DNA of 64,000 nt from Archilochus colubris (taxonomy: Eukaryota; Chordata; Aves; Apodiformes; Trochilidae), in contig CM041104.1 of the NCBI GenBank assembly GCA_023079485.1, forward strand, positions 3,287,676-3,351,675. The letters run 5' to 3'. A program made the translations under genes and the position numbers. The notes below the pieces were generated by a model. It was not told the DNA's origin. It did no database searches and saw only the letters and a list, made by a program, of their open reading frames with translations. Below, in pieces: positions 1-28,000 of the stretch (its first letter is position 1; the number at the start of each line of letters is the position of its first letter).

Positions 1-189
1 GAGCTGGAGTCTTATCCAAAGTGAGCTGTAGGCTCCTGCCATGCACAAGGCTTCTGAAAATACCACTTTAGACTGAATCTGTGTCCTAAGACCTTGGGAG
101 TTAAGAGCAAGGCAGAGACATAAGAACACAATTGTGAGCAGGAGAAAACTGATCTTGGAGAATATGTTGTAATCATGAACTCCCTGGGT

Positions 190-215
190 CTGTCTGTCTG
201 TCTGTCTGTTTGTCT
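190..215 (+). repeat. (CTGT)n microsatellite
   Basis: About six tetranucleotide units with one interruption (CTGTTTGT). It sits in the MYH7B intron at the left window edge (1-293), shortly before the acceptor at 291-293. The rest of 1-293 shows nothing recognisable. Confidence 0.9.
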
Positions 216-293
216 CTTCTCCAGCCTCTAGCTCTTACAAAAGCAGGGAGAAGCATAAGAGCTCCTGACCCACTCTTTGGTTTGCTTTGGCAG

Positions 294-16202
<15,909 letters not shown>

Positions 16203-16325
16203 TGGGAGCCTGGCTGCCAGCCCTACCCTGTCCTGTCCCAGCTGCCTGATGGAGCTTGGAGGCAGATGGCTGCAACAGCCACTGCCAGCTCTGCACTGCC
16301 TGAATAAACACGGATCTGCTAGGAC
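16203..16325 (+). other. MYH7B: MYH7B 3' UTR
   Basis: A short 3' UTR follows TAG at 16200-16202. It ends shortly after the canonical poly(A) signal at 16303-16308, where a T/G-rich stretch (TGCTCTGCTGTGTCTGTC) follows as expected for a cleavage site. The cleavage position is inferred. Confidence 0.7.
16303..16308 (+). terminator. MYH7B: MYH7B poly(A) signal AATAAA
   Basis: AATAAA lies 101 bases after the stop codon, with a downstream GT-rich element. A second AATAAA at 16637-16642 could serve as a weaker distal site, but it sits in a plain A-rich run. Confidence 0.75.
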
Positions 16326-17239
16326 TTGCTCTGCTGTGTCTGTCATGGGGTAACCAGGGCCTTGGCTTCCATTGCTGGAGATGTGGGGGCAAGCTGGCAT
16401 TTTGGGGACACCTTTCGCAGCCAGGCAGGGGCAGGAAAGAGGCACAGGTCTACCCTCTCCCTGGCTCCCTCCAGGGTTTAGGTAGGTTCTGGGATAAAGA
16501 GCCCTTCTCTCATCCCTTCCCAGCAAAACACTCCATCGTCTCTCAGCTCTAGGAGAGCAGAGCTGCATTAGGGCAGGTGGGAGGGCAAAGCAGACCTCTC
16601 TGGAACTATTACTTCTGGAGAAAAGATTGAAAAAAAAATAAAAATCCTAATGGCAGTCCTGCAGGGCAGAGGAAAGGCTGTGACTGCAAAGAAAGACATC
16701 TCCACTCACTTCTTTAAAATAGATTTCTTTAATAGGTTCCATTGAATGCTTTTATTTGCAGTTAGTAAATCGGCATTAACCTGGGCAGCACAAACCTCAG
16801 CAATCCATGAGGATAGTGCAGACTTCCAGAAGTATTTGTGAAGGACAGGGGTCCCACCTCCCACCCTGTCCCAGCCTGCTGCCACCCCCCTTGCAGACAG
16901 GCCCAAGCAGTGTTCCCTCTCCCTCAGCAAGATAACACGAGGATGAAGGGCAAAGCTGCCTGGTCCCTCTCAAGAAGATTCTTGAAGCATTGGGCAGGGA
17001 CAGAGGAGCCCACAGGGATGCCAGAATTCACCAGTGACACTCCCTGCCCGCTGCCCTGGGTGCCCACCCACAGAGGGAGGATGAGGTGGGTGCTCAGCTC
17101 AGCCCCTAAGAACTGTCTGTGTCATAAAGAGAGCTGGGAGTGAGACTCAGCAGGTTCACAGCAGCCACCAGTGGATGCACCAATTAACTAGACTATGGAA
17201 AAGGCATCCCTTAACTTAAAAGCCTTTTAATTTGAAGCA
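16326..17239. other. Gap between convergent MYH7B and TRPC4AP
   Basis: About 0.9 kb between the likely 3' ends of two tail-to-tail genes. It holds an A-rich run near 16630-16645 and a minus-strand AATAAA (TTTATT on + at 16751-16756). The latter could be a distal TRPC4AP poly(A) site, in which case part of this gap is TRPC4AP 3' UTR. No convincing ORF was found. Confidence 0.6.
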
Positions 17240-17245
17240 TTTATT
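17240..17245 (-). terminator. TRPC4AP: Candidate TRPC4AP poly(A) signal
   Basis: AATAAA on the minus strand, about 1.84 kb past the stop codon. Alternatives are at 18021-18026 and 16751-16756. Confidence 0.45.
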
Positions 17246-18494
17246 TGAAGTGTACATCTATTACAGTTAAGAAGCAAAGATACACCAAAAACACAAATAC
17301 CCAAGAACAAAAAAAGTACAGATGAGAAAGAAATTATAGCTCAGGAAAGGGAGGGAGCGGGGTGGAGGGGACACCTGATGAAGAGCAGAGTCACAGCTGC
17401 TGTAGCAAGGAGCTCCTGCCACAAGGGGTGTGACCAGGGTAACCTCACTGGAGCAGGACAGGGTCCTCCAGTTCTATGCACAAGCTCAGCAGCTCTGACC
17501 ACCCTGCAAGCAAATTCTGACTGCAAGTCCACAGCAGGACGCTGAAGGGTGAGATAAGGGAGAGATGAAGGGCGACTTTTAGAGAGCAAGTCCTGCACCC
17601 TGGGCTGGAACCCTCCTCCACTCATCCAGGCCCCAGCACAGGGATCCTCAGTGTGGGTTTCACTCTGCTGGCAAAGACGAGAGACAAAATGCTCCAGCTG
17701 TGAGACATCCTCACTCCCAGCCCCTCTCCAGAGGCTGGACAAAGCTGAAGTCATCTCATCAAATAAGTTAAGAAAATTTACAAAAATTCTGATGCATGTT
17801 TCAAAGAAAACAGGTTTCTCTTAGCTGGAGCTGCAAGACATTTTTTGACTTAAATGCAGTGGCTCAGGACTTCAGACTGTATTTCATTCCTGGGAATCTG
17901 ACTGTCTTGGAGCAACACAATTAACAGTGAGCAGGCAGGGTTTGGCAACAGAACTGCCAAAACCCAGCTCCCTGTTTCCCAACATTCCCTACAAAGTTAC
18001 TGTCCATTCAACCAGGAGTGTTTATTCCCAGTGCTTAACACATTCTGATTAAAATAGATCCAGGAAAAAACCCCAAACAGCTGACATCTCCAGTAAATAT
18101 TGCACTTCAAGATTAATGTGTGTGTTGATATTAAGGACTGAAAGCAGAGACTGACATAAGACTTCCAGGCAGAGCAGGTTAGCATCAAGAGCAATGGTCC
18201 TGAAAAGGATTTAAAAACCAGATTAGTTACCCAAGAAGGGACAAGCCGCAAGTTTAAAAAATTAGTACATTTTAATGCTAGTGCTCCATGAAAAAGCCAG
18301 CCCCCATTGCAATTCCACCACTGCTGAAACGTCTCTGTTCTCCACAGCACTGTAAAACACCTTCAGATGGGAAGGACCTGCAGGAAAGGCGACAGGAACA
18401 GAGGTTCTCTCAACACGCAGACAGATTTAGTACCAAATGATCCAAAAGTAGATGGTAAAGAGGTGACTGGAGCTAGGGCTCTCAGGAATTAAAA

Positions 18495-18517
18495 GCACAC
18501 GCACACACACACACACT
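18495..18517. repeat. (CA)n microsatellite
   Basis: About eleven CA units with one CG interruption, inside the probable TRPC4AP 3' UTR. Confidence 0.85.
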
Positions 18518-19082
18518 CTCACACTCTAACCAACACTAAACCCCTGGTTCCAAACCCCAACAGAAAGAGTTACACCTGAAGGGAGCCCTCACGGTGTCTC
18601 TGCACGTGGCTGGTGAGTTGGGGCCCAACCAGGCTGGCTCCTTGGACCTCACATTTGGAGGGCAACTTCTGTGCTTTTTGACTTGCTAATTCTGGTAGCC
18701 ATGAAATACAGCCACAGCTAAATTGGCACATACAGAGTATCCTCATCTGTCAGCAAAAAATCCTCTAACCAGCCATGTTGGCCCAGGAGAAAAGAGGATA
18801 AAAAAAAAGATAATAATAGAGGCTGGTTTTCGCAGGTGAATATTTTTTACCCCAGAACAACTGGAAGATAATACATCCCTGAATGTGTTGCCCAGAGAAG
18901 TTTTCAAAGTCTCTTTCACTAGAGATCAGAGATGGGGACTGGGAGAGGGCCGGGGTGGTGACAATGCAGTAACGTTCCTCGGTTCCAAGCTGCACACACA
19001 CACACTACACAGCTTATCCCTGAAAATCCACGGGCTGTGAGGTACCCTCCAAGCGCTGTCCATCAGAAGCCAAAGTGAAGAA

Positions 19083-22000
19083 TCACTCCTCAGAAAAGTC
19101 TCTGTCAATGTCCATATATGCCTCGTCGATGTAGCTAACTATGGCACAGGGAGATGTCCTGTCAGGACTGAGCAGTATAGATACAGTCTCTTTCCAGTAG
19201 GTAAAACTAATACATGAGCTCTGTGGGAAGAGATGAAGAGGTTGGTTAAGGTGGCACCAAGAGGCAGCAGAAGACACATCCCCAAGGCTTTCAGTAGAGA
19301 GAATCCCTTCCTGCTCAGCCTGACTTCTCCAGCCACAGTTTCACACCTCTGGTTCACTGTTCAGCCCATCCTCCCCGGGGCCTGGAGCAGAAGGGGTGAA
19401 TGCTGAACCCTTCTGCCATCAGACTCCCACCACCCAGCTGCAGACTCCCAGCACCAGTGGCAACTGCAGGCTTTCCAAGAGGACACAGAACACTCACCAC
19501 CCCAGCCAGGCTGGGAGGGCCAGCACTGCCTGTGAGCACTATGCACACACAAGCCCAAACTTCTCCTTTGCTGTCCAGCCCAAACCCAAACTGAGACACT
19601 GTGGTGCTGCAGATCATGGCCATGCTGGCACTAGCTCCTAGGAAAGACACAAAGTCTAATACACCCTCCCTGCTCACATCTCTCCATGCCAGAAGGCCTC
19701 TCCAGCAGCCCTACATCATACTGTGTCTTACCCAAAGCCTTTGCACACTGGACAACCAACTCCACCCCACCAGTGGCCCAAACATAAGCAAAGCAGGGTG
19801 CATGTACAGGGACACTCTGGCTAAGGTGTGAGTTTGGGAGCTGGATTCCATGCTGTCATCTCAACAGCCCTGCCTGTAGAACTCACTCAGCTTTAGCAAA
19901 TCTCACCTCTGCCTGTCAGAGCCACAACCTAAGGTCTTGTTTGCAGGGAAACCCAGCACCTGCCTGGTTGTGGTCTGCCTGCTGGCAGGAAGGACCTGTC
20001 TAGGTTTGATGGTGTGAAAAGCACCAAAGGGAGTAACACTGAGGGACAGGACTTCCTCCTTTCCCTTCACAACCTCTCACTGCCCATTTTTACTACAAGT
20101 AGACATTGCTATGGTTGATTCCTGCTATGGGAAAAGGTTTACATACATTTTCTAAGCAGGTGCTGTCTTTATCCTTGTTGAGGTAATGCTGCTGCCAGAA
20201 TCGCAGGAGACTGTGGAAGTTGTTCAGGATGAAGCCTGGGTACTTTTCTGTGTACTCCATCTGTTGCAAAGTGCGCAGATAAAAAGGGAGCTTCTCTTTC
20301 CTTCGGGCCAGCATGAGGATAACTAAACTTGTGTTCAAACAACTGACGTTTTCCTGAAAGTAAAAATGACACAGTAGGTCAAACAATGTGCTCACGGGAA
20401 GCAGGCAGAGGAGGTGTTCCTATACAACTCCCAGCCCAGACCACCACTACAAATCATCAGCAAGATTAACACAAAGTTACTGCCAGCTCTTTACCTGTGT
20501 AAGTGTCTGTACGTGGATAATGTTAATGAGCCTGAACAGAAAGGACATTCTCATGGACATCTGGGACATGTAGGATAAGAGGCGACACTCTGACAGGACT
20601 TCTGCAACTGCAGCAAGAGGAAAAAGACAATCATCAGGTGCTTGAAGTTCAGTTGTGTTGGTCTGAGCACAGACTGTAGCAAAAAACCTGCAAGGGGGCA
20701 TTTCTTTGTCTAAAACAGGGATTCTTCTAATCCCAGATTTTAAATAACCCCCTTTTCTTATTTCTCATTCTTTACCTTTAGCATCAGACTGGTTCTCAAA
20801 TCGGTCCAGGGACAGCGTAATGCAGCGAACAAGCATGTTGGAGTCAACCAGGGAACTGTTGATCTGATTTAAAAATATCTGGAACTAAAGAGAAATACTT
20901 TTTAGTGCTGAATTACAACAAACAAACAAACAATGCATCCTACATGACCAGCCCTGGAGGAAGTCTGACACAACAGCATTCCACACCCTCTTTGGAACGT
21001 GTGTGGCCAAATGGCCTCAGCCAGTTTACTCTGTTAGCAGAAGGGGAAGAGGTCAGAGTGAACCCAAGCAGGGAGAGCTACAAACATAACCTGGCAAGTA
21101 GGACAAGAGTAAGAGTTCCAGTAACCTTACTGGAGGTTACTGTTGAAACCACCCTAAGTTCTGAGCACAAGCACCTACAACGTGCAACACACAGCTTCAC
21201 ACACACGGACGATTTCCCCATCTCTTCAGAAGCAAGATTTAGATTCTAAAGCCCAGAATACTTGGGGTTCATTAATTTATCTCTAACAAGAATACTAGAT
21301 AATGCTTCTGGGCCTGTCTCATCCACTCCAAGGCAATACTGGCACTGAGGGCTGACCAAACATCCCTAAAGCAAGTGAACACTTAACTCACTAAGAAACA
21401 GAAAAATGCCAAATTCCTGGCACCACTAAAATTTGTTTTCAAGCTTTGTCACTTCAATGAGACAAAGATTTCATACAGTTTGTTTTGAAAGATGGCACTG
21501 GCTTCAGTAGTTCCTCCAGATCCATGTTTTTCTACACTTATTTTGTACAGCAGAGAGTGCTGGGGAAGAATACAGCAAGGGATTCATACAGCATGAGAAC
21601 TACAAAAGTTATGGATCAACAAATAGGAAGCACAAGGGATAAAGACACATTCTCTAGAGTCTGTGTGAGTTTATTTACCAGAAAACAACCTGAAATTAAA
21701 CACATCTTTATTGTAAACACAGCTCTGCTTCTACTCTCCAAGGTCTTCCAGACTTAACAGCAACCAGAGAAAAACTACACTACATGAGCAAGAGCATGAG
21801 GCCATTCAAAACCCAACCAGCAGCTGATGTTATGTGCACAAAGTGCACAAGAGCATGACCCCACACCTAGATACACAACAAGGTTTTATAGGCAACTACA
21901 TCAGCCATGACTTCTTAGAATGTCTGGCAGTTCAAATAACAAAGATAAGACATGTTGCTGTGCAGTATCAAACACTACTGAGTATTTTAAGTCATCCCTC

Positions 22001-25000
22001 TAAAGAACCCAAGCTTCAGTAAAAGATTTTCTGGAGCCTGTCCCAATGCCCACAACTACCAGCTTAACCCAAACTCCAGCGACTTCACAAGAAACATTCT
22101 ATCATCTTTGAGCCCTGGCCTTAGACCTGACTGATCATGTAAGAGGACAATGTTTTCTGACCAGCTCAGCACTTGTTGCCTCAGAACAGCTGGGGGCACT
22201 TCTGAAAACATGAGTGTACACAGCCACACTTCTGATGAGATTTTGGCAGCTCACTCCTTAGTGTTTACTGTGCACCAAGCTCAACAATCACACCAAAATC
22301 AGGAAATGAAGCTGGTTTTCTCAGTGCAACATTTGGTTATGAGAGAGTGTAATTTGGCCCACAGAGGGACAGCTTCTACAAATATTTACCTTCTCATCTG
22401 TGTTGATGTATTTGTTGAATCTCTTGAATGCATCAATATTGAATTTCATCAGTTCTCCCAGAAGGTCAAAGTAACTCTGAAGCACATCTCGTGATTTGCA
22501 CTCACTATCAACAATGCAGTAGAGAATATGCTGGCAGGAGAGAAAAACATGTTACTGCCACAGATCAGCTCAAACCAGCAGTACAGCACAGACTGATTTT
22601 ATCACGATTTAAAACACTTATCTGCAGGTTTCTCTCTCAGTTGACAGAACTAAAGACAACGAATTCAGATGAGTCTTCTCTTAAATTGACTTCTAAGTGG
22701 TACTGGCTAAAGAACCAGACACCCCTTTTGGATTCATTACAAATAAATCCTTCTTGATAGCTATAGAGATATGTTCCAGAAGAAGTCTGACATGTGGTTT
22801 GTTACCTCCAGGAGTCCTCTCTTTAGCAGGAACATCTGGTCTGCATAGGAGGTTGTGCCTCGCAGAAAACTTTCAACAGCCCTTGCTTGCCAAAACCTAA
22901 GAAAGGGAAAAAATTATTAACTCTGGAGCAAGGGGAGCATTTTATCAAAACTAGAATTGAAATCAAATTTCCTCAGAAGTTTCATTCCAGTCTGATGCTG
23001 GATTCAGATGTGTGCTCCCTCCCCTGCACAGCCACTGTAGCAAGTGCAACAAAATCAGATGTCTTCACAGCTCATGATTTCCAAACATTTTCAACTGCTG
23101 AGAACTAACCAAATTCCCAGGCAACTCAAACCAGCACGTTAGAGGGCAAAGAGAACCCACCTGAAAGAGGATTCAGCTGGTTCCTTCTTCATGACCTGAA
23201 GCAGTCTGGTCAGCAAACCTCTTTTCCCATCACAAACAAGACTCCTGGAGCATGTGAAGAAATTACAGCATGAGTGAAAGGGCTGGGAAGCACTTTAACT
23301 TGCAGAACACTGAATCAAGTCTCTTTCAAGGAGCTTTTAATGATCAAAATCCTAGTATTAAATACACAGTACAAAGATTAATTAACTTTTGTTACTAATT
23401 CCACCATTGGAAGAATTCTCCTTTGGTAAACATCTGCAATACCTGCAACGTGACTTCCACACAAATTCAAGAAAAAAATGTTGTCTATCCAAATTGTAAT
23501 GATTTCAGAAATATTTAATTTTTATCTTGTAGGAATTCAGAGATTAGAAAAAAAAAACCCAAACAAAAACATACACCACATTATGATCTTAGGAATGAAA
23601 GCAGCCAATTTTAGGCCAGAAATTGAGCAATGTTGCTGCCTGACCATACAAACCACCCTGCCAAGGTAGAAAAAGATGCTTCAAATGGCACTCTTCAACT
23701 CAAAAACCAGCCCAGCATGATTACTCAGCAGATGCTCCCAGGTGAATGGCTCCACACTGTACTTGCACCTTTGCTGGGCAGCCAGCTGACAAAGCCCTTG
23801 TGGGAAGTGGCTTCCATGCAGTATGATAGTCTGTTATAAGTCTGTTCTTATTAATGCTTGAGGGAGAACAGAAATTTTGCAGGCTGCAAAAAGCTGTTTA
23901 CACATTTAGTGCACTGACTTTCAGTGTGCTCCTGAGAGACTGAAATTTCTCCCAAAATACCTTTTTGAACAAAGCCAGAAAGGTACTTGTGACTAGAAGG
24001 AAAGGGTCTGGGTAACACAGACACCAGTTCTTCCCAATTAGGCATGGAATTATGATTATAGTAATTATAATGTAGAACTCCTCTTAGAAAAATCCCATTT
24101 TAAAGTGAGATAAATCTGCTCTGTGCAAACCAACTTCCTGCAGATACTCAGGGAGAACTCTGACAAATTAATTCTATGAACAACGTTTCTCCTTCTGGGA
24201 TTTACACATCAGAATTGTGCATTAAAGAGCTATTAAACAACACAGTCAATCTAACAGATACTCAAATATAACACTAGAAATTCTCTAAGTGGTTTAACAT
24301 GATTAATCTAATATAGGTTATTCTAGTTATTAGATGTTCTTAAAATAAAGACTGAGCAGACCCACTTAGATCTGCTTATACAGCCTGCAAATGGATATTA
24401 TCTGTGCACAGTCTGCTCCTGAATCACAAAACTAGGATTTATTATCATATATTAAGAGAGATCCCAGTTTCTTTTCCAGATTTGTCTGCAATGCCTCTGT
24501 AGTGAGGAAGGCCAGACAAACAGACCTAGCACAAGCACACTTTAGATTTGCCAATGACAATAAACTTCATACACCTAGACAAGGCTGAAACATGGCACTG
24601 AATAAACAGCAAGAGGGGTGGATAGAAGGACCTCAAACAATACAGGTGACATCAAACCTCCAACATAAGTGCTTGCAAAGTATAAGAAGCTGCTGAGCTA
24701 AAGCTTCCATCCCTGCTCACCTGTCTGTGTTGACAACTGCATCCACCTCAGGGATGTTGGCTTTGTGGGAGATGGCACTCAGCTCATTAAGTTCTTGGCT
24801 GTTTAAAAGGAGATACTTGTTCCTAAAGCAAGACAGTTGGGGAGCAAGGGAGGAAAATACAATGAATAAAAGAGGCAGGCAAACAGGCAATTCCATGAGG
24901 AGCAAAGCCACGTGCCTGTGGGGCTGCAGCACCAAGCACTCAGCTTTCCCCTCTCAGTGGCTCACACTTTGCTGCCCCCCACCACAGCACAATCCCAAGC

Positions 25001-28000
25001 TCGGTCCATTAGATGCTCACTTATAAACCTTCAAAATTTGCCAAAGGCAACTTTCTACACTGGCCAACTTCAAGATGTTGCTTCTTTGTTGACCAGTTCA
25101 GAAGCTTATGGTTTGCTTTGTCAACATCTGCTTCCAGATGGCACTCATTTCAGAATAAACTCAGCAATTTCTTGCTGAATTTCAGCAGACTGGAACAGCA
25201 AACTTTTTCCACAGCTTGCTACAGCCTTACAGTGACCATGCCCTTCATTAGTAACATATCTCAGTTAGAAAGCAGAAACTGCAAAAGCAGTATTCATCCT
25301 GGTGTTTTATTACTCTGAGCAAACTTGTAACTCTTGAAAAGTTTTAAAAACTTCATGAAACGTAGAAAACAAACCAGGAATGGGTATAAACCCAAGGAAT
25401 TTAGATGAAATGCTTTATCAAATACTGAATTTTCATAGTGAAAACCAATTAACTTATCTGTAAAATAAATTAAATGCAGAACAAGCCTGACAAAGTAGAA
25501 ATGCAGTCCAGAGGTTTGCTTTGACAGACCCTCTCCCCAATGCCCCCTCCCTTAGATAAACCCTCTGACTTCAAAGTGCTCAGAATCAGAGAGCAAAGAT
25601 TACAGGAACCCTAAGGCTGCCCAGGGTGTTGTGGTGAGTGTCAAGGTGTGCAAAGATTCATTGAAACATAGCAGCTACACAGAGGATAAATTATTAGACC
25701 AGAAAGGTGATGGGGATGCCACTTCTCTTCAAACACTCTTCCAAATTAGTGCCCACTGAGGCTGCCAGGGGAAGCTTCTTTTGGTCTGGATCAACAGGTT
25801 CTGTAATGAAAATACAGCTTCTCTCTCCATGCAATAAGCAGTTCTGCAAGTCTGGTTTATACACAATTATATTGAAATCACTATTAGGATGGAAGCACTT
25901 GCTCCTATCCTGTCCTCAGCTGACCCAGCTCAACTGTGATTTCATAGAAAATTCATGGAATTGTTTGTCTAAAAGCCTGAACCAAATTCCACAAATTCCC
26001 CTTGCTCAAATGCTACAGCTGAAATCTGTTTTCTCTTTAAAAAAGAGAGATCTTTGCAGTAACCACCATCTAAAGAGATTTTATTGGAAAACCTGGAGTG
26101 ATTCCTGGATAAACATTGTCTTGCACGGAGGATTTGTGATCAGGCAGCCCTTCCCTTCTGCTTACAACATACCCAGCATCTCTCCATTCTTAGAGCTGAT
26201 TTCCCAATCACAAAGGCTGATACTTTCAAGATACATTTAAACCTGGACAAAAATATCACCCCAGCTGTAGATAAGAGCAGCCAGGTAAGAAGTGAAGGCA
26301 CACACATATTCAGTGCAATGTGCCTCAAAAGCAGATGTTGGCAAAGACCAGGAAACCATCCTGCAGGACTGAATTAGAGCTATTGACAAAAGGCAAGAGG
26401 TGATTCTGCAAGGCAGAAGAGAGCAACATGACCCCCTGTACCAGCAGCAGAAGGGGACTTCTTCAGTAAAAACATAAATAATTGGAACTATATAAAAAAA
26501 CCTCTGCACCACCCTTCAACTACCCCAGCAGACTGAAACTGCCCAGGTATGCCATTTGAAGGCAAACAGAAGCTTTCTTCCTATTTCCAACCCAGGTTCC
26601 CATGACTAGCTGACAGATAATTGTTCTTTTAACATTTTCCCATCCAGTTTAATGAGGCCTTCTCCACTGCAGGTGTTTTAGACAGCAACCACATCTTCCC
26701 AGCCTTGTGACAAAGGCAAAAGAGCACTGATTAACTTTTTCTGGGGTAGGCTTTCAGCCTTTGTTTCATGCCTGTTCCACTGAATTAAACCTGAACACAT
26801 CCCCACAGGGTACATGTGCTCTTTGTGAGCACGCTGGCTTGCTACCAGCTCTCAGGAAGAAGACAGAAAATCAGTACTATGAAAGCTGCCTCCTCCTTTC
26901 TTCAGCCAGAAAGTGTTAACTCATCACATAAATGTTTCAGTTTGTTTCAACATGATGCAAAATCGGCTACTTTTAATCATGAGCAGACAGATGAAGGCAT
27001 TGGAGAGTATATTCCATGCCCATTGGAGAGCACATCCCTAGCTTTTTCCCTGCAGGAGCTGAAAGGCATGTGAACATCTGAAAGGAGTTTCAGGAGAGGA
27101 CAATGCTCCATTCACATGGAGCCTGCAACGTGCCCAGGACACCCACTGTAACTGCACCCAGGCAAACAATGCTGCTGAGCCACAACCCACCACAGCTTTT
27201 CATACTCACTCATGGTGATCACTAAAGCTCTGAAGAAGCCTCAAGAACTGTATCTTTAAAGTAATGTCCTAAAAAGAGAGAAGAAAGGACAAAAGAATTC
27301 ACTTTAGTATTTTTGGATAATATTAGTTACCAAGTTGACCCAAAACAGCTGAACTGGAAACCAATCCAAATCAAATCCAGTTGGGCAGCAAAGCAAGAGA
27401 CTGGGAGAAACAGAGAAGGCTTCCCATAACAGAAATGTTAGAAATTCCTTCTCACTGCAGAGGCAAAAGCTCATCATTGTATTGATTTATTTAGAGTATC
27501 AAGCTTGGGGAAAAAAACCCAAACAAATAATAAAAAAACCCTAACAAATGTAAAAAAAAACCCAAAACCCCAACCTCTCCCCCCAAAACTGATGGCAGTC
27601 CATTTTTTTTCTGTGCTTCTCCATGCTAGACTCTCTAGCTATCATTTCCTTAAGTCTTTGTTGTTTTCCACCTTTGGTCTCCAGGGAGGCACCACAGAGT
27701 GCACCCTGTTCTCACTCCCAAACTCAGAAACAGGGGAACTGCCCTGTTAGCATGGGCTAAAGAGAGAGATTCAGTGAAAACAGTAATTCACAAAAACCTG
27801 AATGCTGCAACATTTCATTTATTGTACAAGCATCCAGCTAATCACTAACTCCTCAGAGTTATATGATAAGATAAATCATGAGTTATATGATAAGATAAAA
27901 ATCCAATTAAGAATTTGGAAAGTTACTCACTGGGCTACAATCACAATTTTGGTTGTGTCCATGCAGAACAAGGGCTGATGCTGAATGCTTCCTCCAGATC

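Larger units (their letters stand above)
17240..19082 (-). other. TRPC4AP: TRPC4AP 3' UTR (likely extent)
   Basis: The stretch between the TRPC4AP stop (19083-19085) and candidate minus-strand AATAAA signals. On the + strand TTTATT is seen at 18021-18026, 17240-17245 and 16751-16756, giving possible UTRs of about 1.1, 1.8 or 2.3 kb. Which is used cannot be told from the sequence. A (CA)n run lies at 18495-18517. Minus-strand ORFs here are short and unlike any family I know. Confidence 0.55.

Noticed and set aside
16637..16642. AATAAA as main MYH7B poly(A) site
   Set aside because: It is embedded in a plain A-rich run and lies more than 300 bases past a well-formed signal at 16303; kept only as a distal alternative.
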